Part shown: positions 34,108-45,084 of the stretch, piece after piece
Position numbering within the stretch: the first letter of the stretch is position 1
Layout: each line of letters starts with the position of its first letter
NCBI RefSeq assembly: GCF_029240215.1
Contig: NZ_JARBTK010000001.1
Span: forward strand, 744,001-808,000
Direction of reading: 5' to 3'
Origin: Chryseobacterium sp.
GTDB taxonomy: Bacteria > Bacteroidota > Bacteroidia > Flavobacteriales > Weeksellaceae
DNA length: 64,000 bases
Made by a program: the position numbers and the translations under genes
Notes under the pieces: generated by a model
Told to the model about the DNA's origin: nothing
What the model saw: the letters and a program-made list of their open reading frames with translations, nothing else
Databases searched by the model: none

Positions 34108-35163
34108 TTAATCTTTATAATAAGCGGTGTAAAGTGCAGCACCATTAATACTCGTACTGTCTGTATTGATGAGATAAATCGGAATGTTCTTCAACATATC
34201 TTCCATCTTATCACTGATCTTGAATTTCTCGTAGAATTTGTCTTTATCAATGTACTGTCTGATAACCTGTGGAATATCACCGGCAATTAACAAACCACCT
34301 GTTGCTTTTAATTTCAGCGTAAGGTTGTTGGCTTCTCTTGCTAAAAATTCCAGGAACGTATCCAAAGCAATCTTGCAGATCATGACATCATCTTCAACTG
34401 CAGCTCTGAAAATTTCTTCCGTGAAATTTCCGTCTCCGTTGTTGAGTTTGTCTGAAAGCCATTCCGGTTCCGGATGTCTTTTAACATCTCTCAGAAATCT
34501 GTAGATATTAAATAATCCCGTTTTAGAAAGTACATTTTCCCAACTTACAATTCCGTAGATGTTATTTAAAAACTGGTAAAACTCTACTTCAACATTGGTT
34601 CTGGGAGAAAATTCTGAGTGACCTCCTTCTGTAGCAAAAGGTCTCAGATATTTTCCGTCGAAGAAATATCCTGCTTCACCTAGTCCATTTCCCGGAGCTA
34701 AGATCGCAACATTTCCTTTCTCTAAATGACCGCTGCTGTAAATTGCATCAAGATCACTATCTTCAAGAAGAGCAATCCCATATGCAGAAGCTTCCTGATC
34801 ATTCAGCATGCATACATCTTCAAAACCAAATGCGCTTTTATACTCTTCGACATCAAAGCTCCAACCTAATCTTGCAGGGTTACTTTTCCCGTTCAAAACC
34901 GGTCCAGGAACTGAAATACCAAGACGTTTAACATTTTCTAACTGCTCTTCCTGTACAAACTGTTTGAGAATGTCAGTAAAAGAAGTATATTCTTTTGTAG
35001 GATAATTTTTTTGAATTTTAGTTTCAATTCCACCATTCCCAGAGATATAATAAGCGACCGTGGTAATATCTTCACGAAGGTTTGCACCAATGATTGAAAC
35101 ATTATCGTTATTGCTGTTTTTTACCCCCGGTAAAAAAAGTGGAAATTTTGGATTTAAGTTCAT
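34108..35163 (-). CDS. glk: Glucokinase
   Basis: The 351-residue cytoplasmic kinase phosphorylates glucose for glycolysis. Family motifs are IIGANLREDITT (phosphate 1 loop), LGISVPGPVLNG, LNDQEASAYGI, ILAPGNGLGEAG and EGGHSEFSPR (glucose contact Glu/His). Length fits the ROK-unrelated glucokinase family (PF02685). ATG 35163 is chosen because a TATATTTG box at 35179-35186 covers the alternative ATG at 35181. It is transcribed alone. Confidence 0.9.
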   Translation of the reverse strand: MNLNPKFPLFLPGVKNSNNDNVSIIGANLREDITTVAYYISGNGGIETKIQKNYPTKEYTSFTDILKQFVQEEQLENVKRLGISVPGPVLNGKSNPARLGWSFDVEEYKSAFGFEDVCMLNDQEASAYGIALLEDSDLDAIYSSGHLEKGNVAILAPGNGLGEAGYFFDGKYLRPFATEGGHSEFSPRTNVEVEFYQFLNNIYGIVSWENVLSKTGLFNIYRFLRDVKRHPEPEWLSDKLNNGDGNFTEEIFRAAVEDDVMICKIALDTFLEFLAREANNLTLKLKATGGLLIAGDIPQVIRQYIDKDKFYEKFKISDKMEDMLKNIPIYLINTDSTSINGAALYTAYYKD

Positions 35164-35178
35164 AATCGCAAATTTTAT

Positions 35179-35186
35179 CAAATATA
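35179..35186 (-). promoter_or_regulatory. Promoter -7 box (TATATTTG) for glk
   Basis: Exact TAnnTTTG match on the minus strand, 15 bp before the chosen ATG. Confidence 0.6.
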
Positions 35187-35276
35187 ATAATTGTTTTGGT
35201 AATTCTCGCTAGGTAAAAGAAAACCTTTTCAAAAACTAGAAAAGGTTTGGTTTATAATTAATTATATAGCTATAAA

Positions 35277-35840
35277 TTATTTTCCTAAAGGAATATTGTA
35301 AGAGAATCCTGCTCCGATGCTTCCCACATTGTAGTCCTGACCTGCTACATCACCGTTACTTCCTGAGAATACTTTCTGATATTGCAAAAAGAAATTCCAG
35401 TCTCTGTTGTGATATCCTATTTCAGGTTTCAAATAAAAACCTCCATCTGGTCTGTCTGCTGTAGAGTTTGATGCTACTTTGTCATCACCTACTAAAAATC
35501 CGTAACCAAGGTCAGCTCCAAAATAGAAACCTGTCTGTTTTGGATAAATTCTGAACAGTGCCGCTACAGGAACTACACCCACATCATTATTATCATATCC
35601 GTTGTTATCTTTTCCAAAATAATGAGTATATCCGGTCGCAATACCTAAACCAAATCCCGGAGTGATCAAATTCTGGTACGCTACATCCACACCTACTGCA
35701 GCAGAAAGGTTATCCGAAGGAACAGCAATACCCGCTGTTGCACCAACTTTAATCATATTGTTCATCTGAGCACTTTGCGCACTTACTAAACCTGCTGTTA
35801 AAATTCCAGCTGCTAATATGGTTTGTTTAAACATTTTCAT
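35277..35840 (-). CDS. Outer-membrane beta-barrel protein
   Basis: The 187-residue product has a signal peptide (to about residue 22, ...GLVSAQ) and then alternating Gly/aromatic strands such as YGFLVGDDKVA, GFYLKPEIGYHN and IGAGFSYNIPL, which fit an eight-stranded porin-like barrel. The C-terminus ends near the last strand. Role unknown; small barrels of this kind act as surface or adhesion proteins. It is single and far from its neighbours. Two Met codons three residues apart are possible starts. Confidence 0.8.
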   Translation of the reverse strand: MKMFKQTILAAGILTAGLVSAQSAQMNNMIKVGATAGIAVPSDNLSAAVGVDVAYQNLITPGFGLGIATGYTHYFGKDNNGYDNNDVGVVPVAALFRIYPKQTGFYFGADLGYGFLVGDDKVASNSTADRPDGGFYLKPEIGYHNRDWNFFLQYQKVFSGSNGDVAGQDYNVGSIGAGFSYNIPLGK

Positions 35841-36079
35841 AACTCTGATTTTAAAATTTTACTGAAGTGGAAGATGTAAAAATCATGCCAAAATAATTCA
35901 TACATCTTAACATTAAACCTTAAGCATTTCATAAAATAATGGAAATCAACAGATTAAATTTTCAAATATTTAAATAGTTGTTTAACTTTACATGAAGGCA
36001 AACAATAAATAATTATTAATAATTGTTTACATGCTTTAACCTCTTCTTCATTTAATCATCAAAAAACAAAATCAGGACT

Positions 36080-37453
36080 ATGGTTGCTTCATTTATCAAT
36101 AACAAACATCTTCTTTGGCGTGCCGGTTTCGGACCGGGAATTGAGCAGGTAGATAACCTGAAAGATAAAAACATCAAGACCATCTTGAAGGAAGTTTTCA
36201 ATGAAGAGAACTTTTCTCCCATTGTCTATGAAACTCCCGACATTGAACCCATTGAATATAATGATCCCAAAGCCACTGCCGAACAGAAAAGAGAAATCCA
36301 AAAGGTGAATCAAAAGCAGAACAATGAGCTCAATCTCAATTTTCTCAAAAAGTTCGCTACAAGTAATGAACAGTTAAGAGAAAAAATGGCTTTTTTCTGG
36401 CACGGACATTTTGCGACAAGAATCAACAATCCAAAATTCAATAAACAGCTTTTGAATGTTATCCGGGAGAAATCTTTGGGGAATTTTAAAGATTTCCTTT
36501 TTGAGGTAAGCCGTTCTCCGGCAATGCTCAGCTTTCTGAACAATCAACAGAATAAAAAAGATCATCCCAACGAAAATTTCGCAAGAGAAGTCATGGAACT
36601 TTTTACGATGGGAAGAGGAAATTACACAGAAAAAGACATCCGTGAAGCGGCAAGAGCTTTTACAGGATGGGGTTACGATAAAGAAGGTAATTTTCTTGAA
36701 CGAAAAAAACAGCATGACGAAGGAACAAAAAATTTTCTCGGTAAAACCGGAAATTTCACAGGTGATGATGTTTTAAATATTATTTTGGAACAAAAAGCTA
36801 CAGCAGAATTCATTACGACAAAGATTTACACTTTCTTCGTCAATGAAAAACCTGATTTAAAAATCATTAAAAATCTCAGCGAAAATTTTTATCAGTCAGG
36901 TTACGATATTAAAAAACTAATGAATGAGATCTTTTCAAGTTCATGGTTTTATGACAAAAAAAATATCGGAAACAGAATAAAATCTCCTACAGAACTTTTT
37001 GCCGGAATGATGAGAATGTTACCGATGCAAATTCAAAATCCTGAAAACATTTCAGTTTATCAGAAGCTTTTAGGGCAAATGTTGCTGTATCCTCCAAACG
37101 TTGCAGGCTGGCCAAACGGAAAATCATGGATTGAAAGCTCGACTTTAATGTTGAGACTTCAGATTCCGCAAATATGGTCAGGTTTAAGACCGATGGAATA
37201 TTCTGCAAAAGAAGATGACGATATGGATATGGGTATGAAATCCCGGGAAGCTTTAAATAAGAGTTTTAAAAATCCCAATATCATCATAGACTGGAACAAA
37301 GTAGACAAAGCTTTAACCAATAAAAAAGCTGAAAATTATCTGCTCGTAAACCCAGACTCTTTAGATATGAATACCGTGAATCAGTTTTCTGATCAAAGTG
37401 TGAAAATGAATATCATCAACTTAATGTCAACACCGGAATATCAGTTAATGTAA
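36080..37453 (+). CDS. DUF1800 family protein
   Basis: The 457-residue protein matches DUF1800, with HLLWRAGFGPGIEQV at the start, MAFFWHGHFATR (about 107-118), NFAREVMELFTMGRGNYTE, ARAFTGWG and PNVAGWPNGKSWI. No signal peptide is visible at the chosen start, although many family members are exported. DUF1800 proteins nearly always pair with DUF1501 proteins, as here (start 92 bp downstream); their joint role is not established. Confidence 0.88.
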   Translation: MVASFINNKHLLWRAGFGPGIEQVDNLKDKNIKTILKEVFNEENFSPIVYETPDIEPIEYNDPKATAEQKREIQKVNQKQNNELNLNFLKKFATSNEQLREKMAFFWHGHFATRINNPKFNKQLLNVIREKSLGNFKDFLFEVSRSPAMLSFLNNQQNKKDHPNENFAREVMELFTMGRGNYTEKDIREAARAFTGWGYDKEGNFLERKKQHDEGTKNFLGKTGNFTGDDVLNIILEQKATAEFITTKIYTFFVNEKPDLKIIKNLSENFYQSGYDIKKLMNEIFSSSWFYDKKNIGNRIKSPTELFAGMMRMLPMQIQNPENISVYQKLLGQMLLYPPNVAGWPNGKSWIESSTLMLRLQIPQIWSGLRPMEYSAKEDDDMDMGMKSREALNKSFKNPNIIIDWNKVDKALTNKKAENYLLVNPDSLDMNTVNQFSDQSVKMNIINLMSTPEYQLM

Positions 37454-37544
37454 TTATCAGGTAGAAGGTAGCAACTTTTAGGTTTAAGCTTAAACAATCG
37501 CCTAAAAACTACAACCTAATATCTTTAACCTAAAACCTAATCTC
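37454..37544. repeat. Short AACCTAA-rich spacer with imperfect hairpin
   Basis: TTTAGGTTTAAGC and repeated ACCTAA phrases occur between the two co-directional genes; similar phrases occur before the DUF1599 gene (14091-14119). It looks like a dispersed noncoding element. Confidence 0.35.
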
Positions 37545-38735
37545 ATGATTATCAAAAGAAGAGAATTTCTAAAAATAAGCTCATTGGCAACGGCTTCATT
37601 GTTTGTTCCAAATTTTCTGCAGTCAATGACTTTGGATAATGCACTGAATCCGAATCAGAAAATACTGATTGTACTTCAGTTTACAGGTGGAAATGACGGT
37701 TTGAATACGATCATTCCTACAAAAAATGATATTTATTTTAAAGAAAGAAATAATATCGCCATCAATGATTCTTTGCCTTTAAATGACGAAACAGGAATCA
37801 ACCCTACCCTGTCTTATTTTAAAGAATTATTTGATAGTGGAGAACTTTCTCTGATGAATAATGTTGGGTATCCAAATCCAGACAAATCGCATTTCAGAAG
37901 TATGGATATTTGGCATTCCGCAAGCAAAAGCGACGAATTTCTGGAAACCGGATGGCTCGGAAGATTTTTGGATGAAGAATGTTATAAGTGTGAACATCCT
38001 ACACAGGCTCTGGAAGTTGATGATATGTTGAGTCTGGCTTTAAAAGGTGAAAACAACAAAGCTTTTGCCTTTAAAGATCCTAAAAAACTGTATCAGACAA
38101 GTCAGGAGAAATATTTCAAATCTCTCTACGATCATGACCATCATCACGATGACGAAACGGTTTCGTATTTGTACAAAACTTTAGGGTCAACCATTAATAA
38201 CGCCGATTATATTTTCGAAAAAAGTAAGGCGAAAAAATCGACTCAGGAATATCCGAATTCTAAATTGGGAAAAGACTTTAAAACCGTTGCTTCATTGATC
38301 AAATCTGACATCAACACTCAGGTTTACTATCTTTCAATAGGAAGTTTTGACACGCATGTCAATCAAAATGAAAGACAGCAAAAGTTATTCGGTGAAATCA
38401 ACGACGCAGTGAAGTCTTTTGTTTCAGATATGAAAGCCAACGGATTGTTTAATGATATTTTACTCATGACTTTTTCAGAATTTGGTCGTCGCGTTGCCCA
38501 AAACGCAAGCAAAGGAACTGATCACGGAACTGCAAATCAGATGTTTTTTATCAGCGGAGGATTAAAAAAGAAAGGAATTCTCAACGCTCTACCCGATTTG
38601 CAAAACCTCAACGAAGGAGATTTGATTTACACCGAAGATTTCAGAAAAGTCTATGCGACCATTCTCAAAAACTGGCTCAATGCCGATTCGTCAAAAGTTC
38701 TCGGCTGGAAAAACGGCATATATGATTTCGTATAA
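37545..38735 (+). CDS. DUF1501 family protein with Tat-like signal
   Basis: The 396-residue product starts MIIKRREFLKISSLATASLF, with an RR pair and hydrophobic stretch like a twin-arginine signal, so it is probably exported folded. The body fits DUF1501, a sulfatase-like alkaline-phosphatase fold: LQFTGGNDGLNTIIPT near the N-terminus, PDKSHFRSMDIWHSASK, and TFSEFGRRVAQNASKGTDHG near the end with the likely metal-binding Asp/His. It forms a two-gene unit with the DUF1800 gene. Confidence 0.88.
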   Translation: MIIKRREFLKISSLATASLFVPNFLQSMTLDNALNPNQKILIVLQFTGGNDGLNTIIPTKNDIYFKERNNIAINDSLPLNDETGINPTLSYFKELFDSGELSLMNNVGYPNPDKSHFRSMDIWHSASKSDEFLETGWLGRFLDEECYKCEHPTQALEVDDMLSLALKGENNKAFAFKDPKKLYQTSQEKYFKSLYDHDHHHDDETVSYLYKTLGSTINNADYIFEKSKAKKSTQEYPNSKLGKDFKTVASLIKSDINTQVYYLSIGSFDTHVNQNERQQKLFGEINDAVKSFVSDMKANGLFNDILLMTFSEFGRRVAQNASKGTDHGTANQMFFISGGLKKKGILNALPDLQNLNEGDLIYTEDFRKVYATILKNWLNADSSKVLGWKNGIYDFV

Positions 38736-38738
38736 AAA

Positions 38739-38763
38739 AGCCTTACAATTTTTTTGTAAGGCT
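38739..38763. terminator. Bidirectional terminator after the DUF1501 gene
   Basis: AGCCTTACAA and TTGTAAGGCT form a 10-bp stem with a short T loop, flanked by A- and T-rich sequence, between convergent genes. Confidence 0.85.
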
Positions 38764-38784
38764 AAAGGTATAATTGGTTAATTA

Positions 38785-38916
38785 TTAGTGTGGCGAAGGA
38801 ATCTGTCTATTCGGATCCTTCACTTCTTCTTTCTTTTCTGTAAATTTCTTGATAACATATTCAATGACAATGGGAACCACCATTGCAAGTACCGCTTTTA
38901 ATATTCTTGATCTCAT
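38785..38916 (-). CDS. Small membrane-associated hypothetical protein, 43 residues
   Basis: A short minus-strand frame encodes MRSRILKAVLAMVVPIVIEY, a single likely membrane segment, and continues with a charged Lys/Glu-rich tail ending in PSPH. The ATG (38916) and stop (38785) are well placed and a bidirectional terminator lies just beyond. A frame this compact with a clear membrane segment is unlikely by chance, but it is short; the function is unknown. Confidence 0.55.
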   Translation of the reverse strand: MRSRILKAVLAMVVPIVIEYVIKKFTEKKEEVKDPNRQIPSPH

Positions 38917-38973
38917 AATATTTATTTTTCTTGATAATTACAATTTCTGCGCCATAAATTTTACTTAAATAAT

Positions 38974-39984
38974 TTACATATCAGATTGTTCCTGATAATT
39001 TGCATTGGCAATCTTTATGCTTTTCGCAATTCTTTGCCTTAGTTTTCTGGGTGCTAAAACAGTCAGAAACTCACCCATTCCCAAAATCATTCTTTCTAAT
39101 TCAAAATTAAGCTGTACACAAATTTTAAAAGTTGTACCGGTTTCATCTTCTTTGATCACTTCCTGAGAATGATGAAATGGTTTTGTTTTCACATAAGGAG
39201 CATGCTTAAAATTAACCATAAAAATCACATTCTGTGGACGCTGTGTTTCAGAAACTGTTGCTCCGATTACTTCACCAAAATATCGGTCTGCATCAAAATC
39301 TTTATCTATGTACTCTACTTTTTCGTCTACTTCAATGTTTTCAATTCGGTCTAAAGCGAGATTGTAAATTGCGTTTTTGTGCCAACAAATCAAAAACCAT
39401 CGGTTGTTATATTCTTTTAATAATTGCGGATGCACCGTCAAAATATTTTCCTCTTTTGCTTTAAAACTTTTATAAGTAATTCTCAAAACTTTCTTATTCA
39501 AAACACTTTCATACAAAATATCAATATGTTCCAGACCTTTTAGCTGTTCGTTTTTATCTAAATGAATAATCGACTTTTGATTGGTCGCATGAATGGAATC
39601 TTCCAGTTTCTGAATGACCCCGTTCATATCTTTGAACATCGAAAAATCTTTGAACTGCTTTAAAATCTGGACTGCATTATTCATCGCTTTCAGATCACTT
39701 TCATTGACCGAAATTTGATGAATGCTGTAATCAGGATCGCTGTAACGATAATATTTCCTTTCGTAGACCTCAATCGGAGCTTCGTACCCGAATTTTTCAC
39801 TGCGCATATTCTGCAGATCAAGCTGCACGGTTCGTTTGCTGACAAACGATTCTTTGCCTTCAAATTCAAACAAAGCCTCAGAACATTCATCGATCAAATC
39901 TTCCAAAGTATATTGTCGATACTTGTTTTTGAGACATTTATCTAAAGTTTTGTAGCGGATGAGAGCATTTTTGTTGGATGACAT
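38974..39984 (-). CDS. WYL-domain transcriptional regulator
   Basis: The 336-residue protein has an N-terminal winged-helix-like region (about 1-90), a WYL domain (about 150-235, with VLRITYKSF, NRWFLICWH and LALDRIENIEV) and a C-terminal WCX-type extension (about 245-330). WYL domains sense nucleic acids or nucleotides in stress and defence regulators. It is encoded near HopJ, RtcB and nucleotidyltransferase genes; I infer it may control the RNA-repair-like genes to its right, but there is no direct sequence proof. Confidence 0.88.
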   Translation of the reverse strand: MSSNKNALIRYKTLDKCLKNKYRQYTLEDLIDECSEALFEFEGKESFVSKRTVQLDLQNMRSEKFGYEAPIEVYERKYYRYSDPDYSIHQISVNESDLKAMNNAVQILKQFKDFSMFKDMNGVIQKLEDSIHATNQKSIIHLDKNEQLKGLEHIDILYESVLNKKVLRITYKSFKAKEENILTVHPQLLKEYNNRWFLICWHKNAIYNLALDRIENIEVDEKVEYIDKDFDADRYFGEVIGATVSETQRPQNVIFMVNFKHAPYVKTKPFHHSQEVIKEDETGTTFKICVQLNFELERMILGMGEFLTVLAPRKLRQRIAKSIKIANANYQEQSDM

Positions 39985-40041
39985 AAGTTAAGACTAAGGT
40001 TAAAGCAATGATTAAGGTTGAGTTCAAGACTAAGGCGCAAA

Positions 40042-40139
40042 GAATTCCCCTCCTTTGGAAATCGAGGAACGAGATTCGCCGAATCAATTAAATATAAAAA
40101 ATATTGAGGCATAATCTTCGATTTTTTGACGGGGTGTTT
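40042..40139. repeat. Dispersed repeat, CCCCTCC...GACGGGGTG family, copy 2
   Basis: It opens AATTCCCCTCCTTTGGAAATC and closes TTTTTTGACGGGGTG, matching the ends of the copy at 9973 with a longer, A/T-rich middle. The right boundary is approximate. Confidence 0.6.
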
Positions 40140-40155
40140 AAAAATGAACAGTCAC

Positions 40156-40224
40156 TTTGTCATTCTGGAGGAATCTAAGCAATTAATTATAAAAAAATTG
40201 TTGAGATTCCTCCAGAATGACAAA
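40156..40224. repeat. Hairpin repeat family (TTTGTCATTCT), copy 2
   Basis: Left arm TTTGTCATTCTGGAGGAATC pairs with GATTCCTCCAGAATGACAAA. Relative to copy 1, C-to-T in the left arm is matched by G-to-A in the right arm. Confidence 0.85.
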
Positions 40225-40242
40225 ATACATGAATAAATAAAT

Positions 40243-40581
40243 TTACTTTTTAGCCAAAGCGTCACCTTCGAAAGAAATTCCTTCCCAACCGAATTCCATA
40301 AAGTTTCTGATATTCTGATGATCTGTTCCTTCCGGGTTTTGTAAAACATCTTCTCTGTAAAATTCTCCAAAAAGATTTAAAGTATCTTCTTTAGATAAGC
40401 TATTCAATTTTGCAAAACCGAAAACTTTGCACGAACCATTATTTTGATCGGCTTCATTTACCGTATTCCCGTTTTTGAATTTTGTCGGAGTGAAATTGTA
40501 ATGTTCATCGATGTATGCGATTACATTTTTGAATTGAATTGGTTCCTGATCCTGAGAATTTTCTAATTGTTCAAATAGCAT
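40243..40581 (-). CDS. HopJ-family protein
   Basis: The 112-residue soluble protein fits the HopJ type III effector family (PF08888), with IAYIDEHYNFTPTKFKNG, SCKVFGFAKLN and LFGEFYREDVL. The name comes from a plant-pathogen effector, but the family is widespread in free-living bacteria without type III secretion; no such system is visible here, so an effector role is unlikely. It is divergent from RtcB, which starts 100 bp away. Its actual function is not known to me. Confidence 0.85.
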   Translation of the reverse strand: MLFEQLENSQDQEPIQFKNVIAYIDEHYNFTPTKFKNGNTVNEADQNNGSCKVFGFAKLNSLSKEDTLNLFGEFYREDVLQNPEGTDHQNIRNFMEFGWEGISFEGDALAKK

Positions 40582-40648
40582 ATTTTTGATTTTAATTTAT
40601 CAAAAATAATTAAAATAATTTTATCTACGCAAAATTATTGCGCATTAA

Positions 40649-42064
<1,416 letters not shown>

Positions 42065-42104
42065 ATTTTTTGATACAAATCTTATTTTAAAAATCTTCAA
42101 ACAG

Positions 42105-42169
42105 TTTGTCATTCCGTAGGAATCTCTGCAAAGTTATTTGCGATGTTGAGATTCCTACGGAATGACAAA
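42105..42169. repeat. Hairpin repeat family (TTTGTCATTCC), copy 3
   Basis: Left arm TTTGTCATTCCGTAGGAATC pairs with GATTCCTACGGAATGACAAA. The GT/AC change in the centre of the stem is compensated on both arms relative to copy 1. Confidence 0.85.
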
Positions 42170-42188
42170 CTTGAAGCATAAATTCTAA

Positions 42189-42953
<765 letters not shown>

Positions 42954-42958
42954 ATTAA

Positions 42959-42989
42959 GCGATTACGGGAATCCGTAGTCGTTTTTTTG
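42959..42989 (+). terminator. Terminator after the broken nucleotidyltransferase gene
   Basis: CGATTACGG and CCGTAGTCG form a 9-bp stem with one G-T wobble and a 4-nt loop, followed by TTTTTTT. It separates the ATPase-HNH pair from upstream transcription. Confidence 0.85.
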
Positions 42990-43063
42990 AAATAAAAAAT
43001 ATATTTATTTCTTTGAAATCTATACAAAAAATTAATACATTAGAAAAAACTAAATATTAAACT

Positions 43064-45082
43064 ATGAGGCTTGTAGCAATATATACAAAAGAACATTTTC
43101 TATTTTCTGAATCTATATTAAACCTTGGAGGAAAATACATCTATGATATTAAACACAAACGAGATAACAAGTATGAAGTAACTCGAGTTCCAAATACAAA
43201 TCATATTGAAAATTTTTGGGGTGACAATCTATGTTTAGTATCAGCAATTGTAGGAGAAAATGGAGCTGGAAAAACAAGTTTTTTCAGAAATCTAAATAAA
43301 ATATTTTCACCTTATGACAGGCAAGATAAAGTCTTTGATTGTATTTTTATTTTTGAAAATTTATTAGAAGACAGTTTTTCTTATTTCTCAGAAAAACTTG
43401 AAATTGATGAAATTACTAAAATTAAAAGAAATGAAATTGAAACAATTTATTACTCTCCAGTTATTGATCATGATTTAATTGATATTAATTCACAAATAAG
43501 TATGATTCACCATCATAGCGAATCAATTTCTACATTTTATCTTCAAAACATTCAAAGACATTTATTCTTTTTAAAAAATACTAACTTACTTGAAAGTTTA
43601 AAAAAATCATATGAAAATTTTCCTTCTTATGAAAAATTAACAATCAAAGCAAACCAACTCTATAAAGATGATTTTGAAAGGGTTTATATACAGACAACGA
43701 TAGGAAATAAATTTTACAGAGTTAGAAATGATTTAATGGATCGAGCAAAACATCAGCGCTTCTGTTTCGAAAACGAAAAAGAAGTAGAGGATTTTTTTAA
43801 TAAGCACAAGGGTGTACAAGAAGAATTAACTGATATTTGGAGTGTATATAAAAATTCTGAAGAAACTTCTCATCTTTTACACGACGGAAAAGATTTAAAA
43901 AAGAATTTAGAAGTAAATATTCTATCCTTTTTAGTTGTTAATGATACTTTTACGATTACTGGCGATAATGGAAGTTACGATTTTAATAAAATTCTGAAAG
44001 CAGAAAATTTTAATGAAAAATTGCACCATTTTTTCAATAAATATATAATTCAAACAAGTAATTATTTTTATCGAATTTTAAGAAAACAGAAAAATGAAAT
44101 AGAGATTAGAGATTCTGAAATTTTATTAAAAGAATTAAGAGATAATATTAGCTTAAAAGATGGAACTTTTCCTGGTGGATTTAAAATCGAAAATATCAAT
44201 AAAACAATAAAAAATCATATATTTATTTTTAGACGTATATTGGATTTTTACAAACAAATAAATCAACTTATAGATGAAGAATCTACCATAGAAATTGAAG
44301 GAGGACTTGAAATAGACATTCAAAAGTTAGATTTGGAGACTTTCAATCAATTTATCAAAACATATGAGTTTCTTAAAGATGAATTAACTGATTCACTTCC
44401 AAATAGAAGTAGAGATATATTAGAAATTAAATCGACAAAAAAACTATCAACAGGGGAAAAAGCTTTAATAGACTTATATTCTTCTATTTATGATTATTTA
44501 AAAAGATTCGGAGACCATCAGTATAATCAAAATTGTATTTTTTTATTAGATGAAGCTGACTTAGGATTTCATCCTGAATGGAAAAAGAAATACATTAATG
44601 CTCTTACAACCACTTTACCTATTCTAATAAATTCTGTAAAAGACAAAATTAAAAATATACAGATTGTTTTTGCAACGCACGATCCTTTGACTCTTTCAGA
44701 CATTCCAAATAGTAATGTAGTCTATTTAAAAAAAAATGGAGTTACAACAGAAATTTTATCAGAAAGTGAAAAACCCACAAAATCTTTTGGCGCTAACATT
44801 ACAGATCTATTATCCGATAGTTTCTTCATTAAAGATGGCTTAATGGGAGACTTTGCAAAAGAAAAGATTGAAGAAGTTATTAAATACCTAAACGATAAAG
44901 AAAGTATAATAAGTGATAATGCTAATACAAAAAAAATAATTGATATCATTGACGAACCTATTTTAAAATACAAATTAGAAGATATGTATTTCGAAAAATT
45001 CCCTGAAGAATTTAACAAAGACAAGGAAATAGAAGAATTGATTAAAAAAGCACAAGAATTAGGAGTCACCATTCAAAGATAG
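43064..45082 (+). CDS. AAA ATPase of a Septu-like (PtuA-like) pair
   Basis: The 672-residue protein has an ABC/SMC-type split ATPase: Walker A GENGAGKT (64-71), a long helical middle, signature-like LSTGEKAL (461-468), Walker B LLDEADL (494-500) and a His switch ATHD (537-540). The gene directly downstream encodes an HNH nuclease with a 2-bp gap. ATPase plus HNH in this order is the make-up of Septu (PtuA-PtuB) anti-phage systems and of some retron effectors; no reverse transcriptase is nearby. Base composition is more A/T-rich than the flanks, suggesting horizontal transfer. Confidence 0.82.
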   Translation: MRLVAIYTKEHFLFSESILNLGGKYIYDIKHKRDNKYEVTRVPNTNHIENFWGDNLCLVSAIVGENGAGKTSFFRNLNKIFSPYDRQDKVFDCIFIFENLLEDSFSYFSEKLEIDEITKIKRNEIETIYYSPVIDHDLIDINSQISMIHHHSESISTFYLQNIQRHLFFLKNTNLLESLKKSYENFPSYEKLTIKANQLYKDDFERVYIQTTIGNKFYRVRNDLMDRAKHQRFCFENEKEVEDFFNKHKGVQEELTDIWSVYKNSEETSHLLHDGKDLKKNLEVNILSFLVVNDTFTITGDNGSYDFNKILKAENFNEKLHHFFNKYIIQTSNYFYRILRKQKNEIEIRDSEILLKELRDNISLKDGTFPGGFKIENINKTIKNHIFIFRRILDFYKQINQLIDEESTIEIEGGLEIDIQKLDLETFNQFIKTYEFLKDELTDSLPNRSRDILEIKSTKKLSTGEKALIDLYSSIYDYLKRFGDHQYNQNCIFLLDEADLGFHPEWKKKYINALTTTLPILINSVKDKIKNIQIVFATHDPLTLSDIPNSNVVYLKKNGVTTEILSESEKPTKSFGANITDLLSDSFFIKDGLMGDFAKEKIEEVIKYLNDKESIISDNANTKKIIDIIDEPILKYKLEDMYFEKFPEEFNKDKEIEELIKKAQELGVTIQR

Positions 45083-45084
45083 TT

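Noticed and set aside
40243..40581. Type III secretion effector
   Set aside because: The HopJ name is historic; no secretion system genes are in the window.
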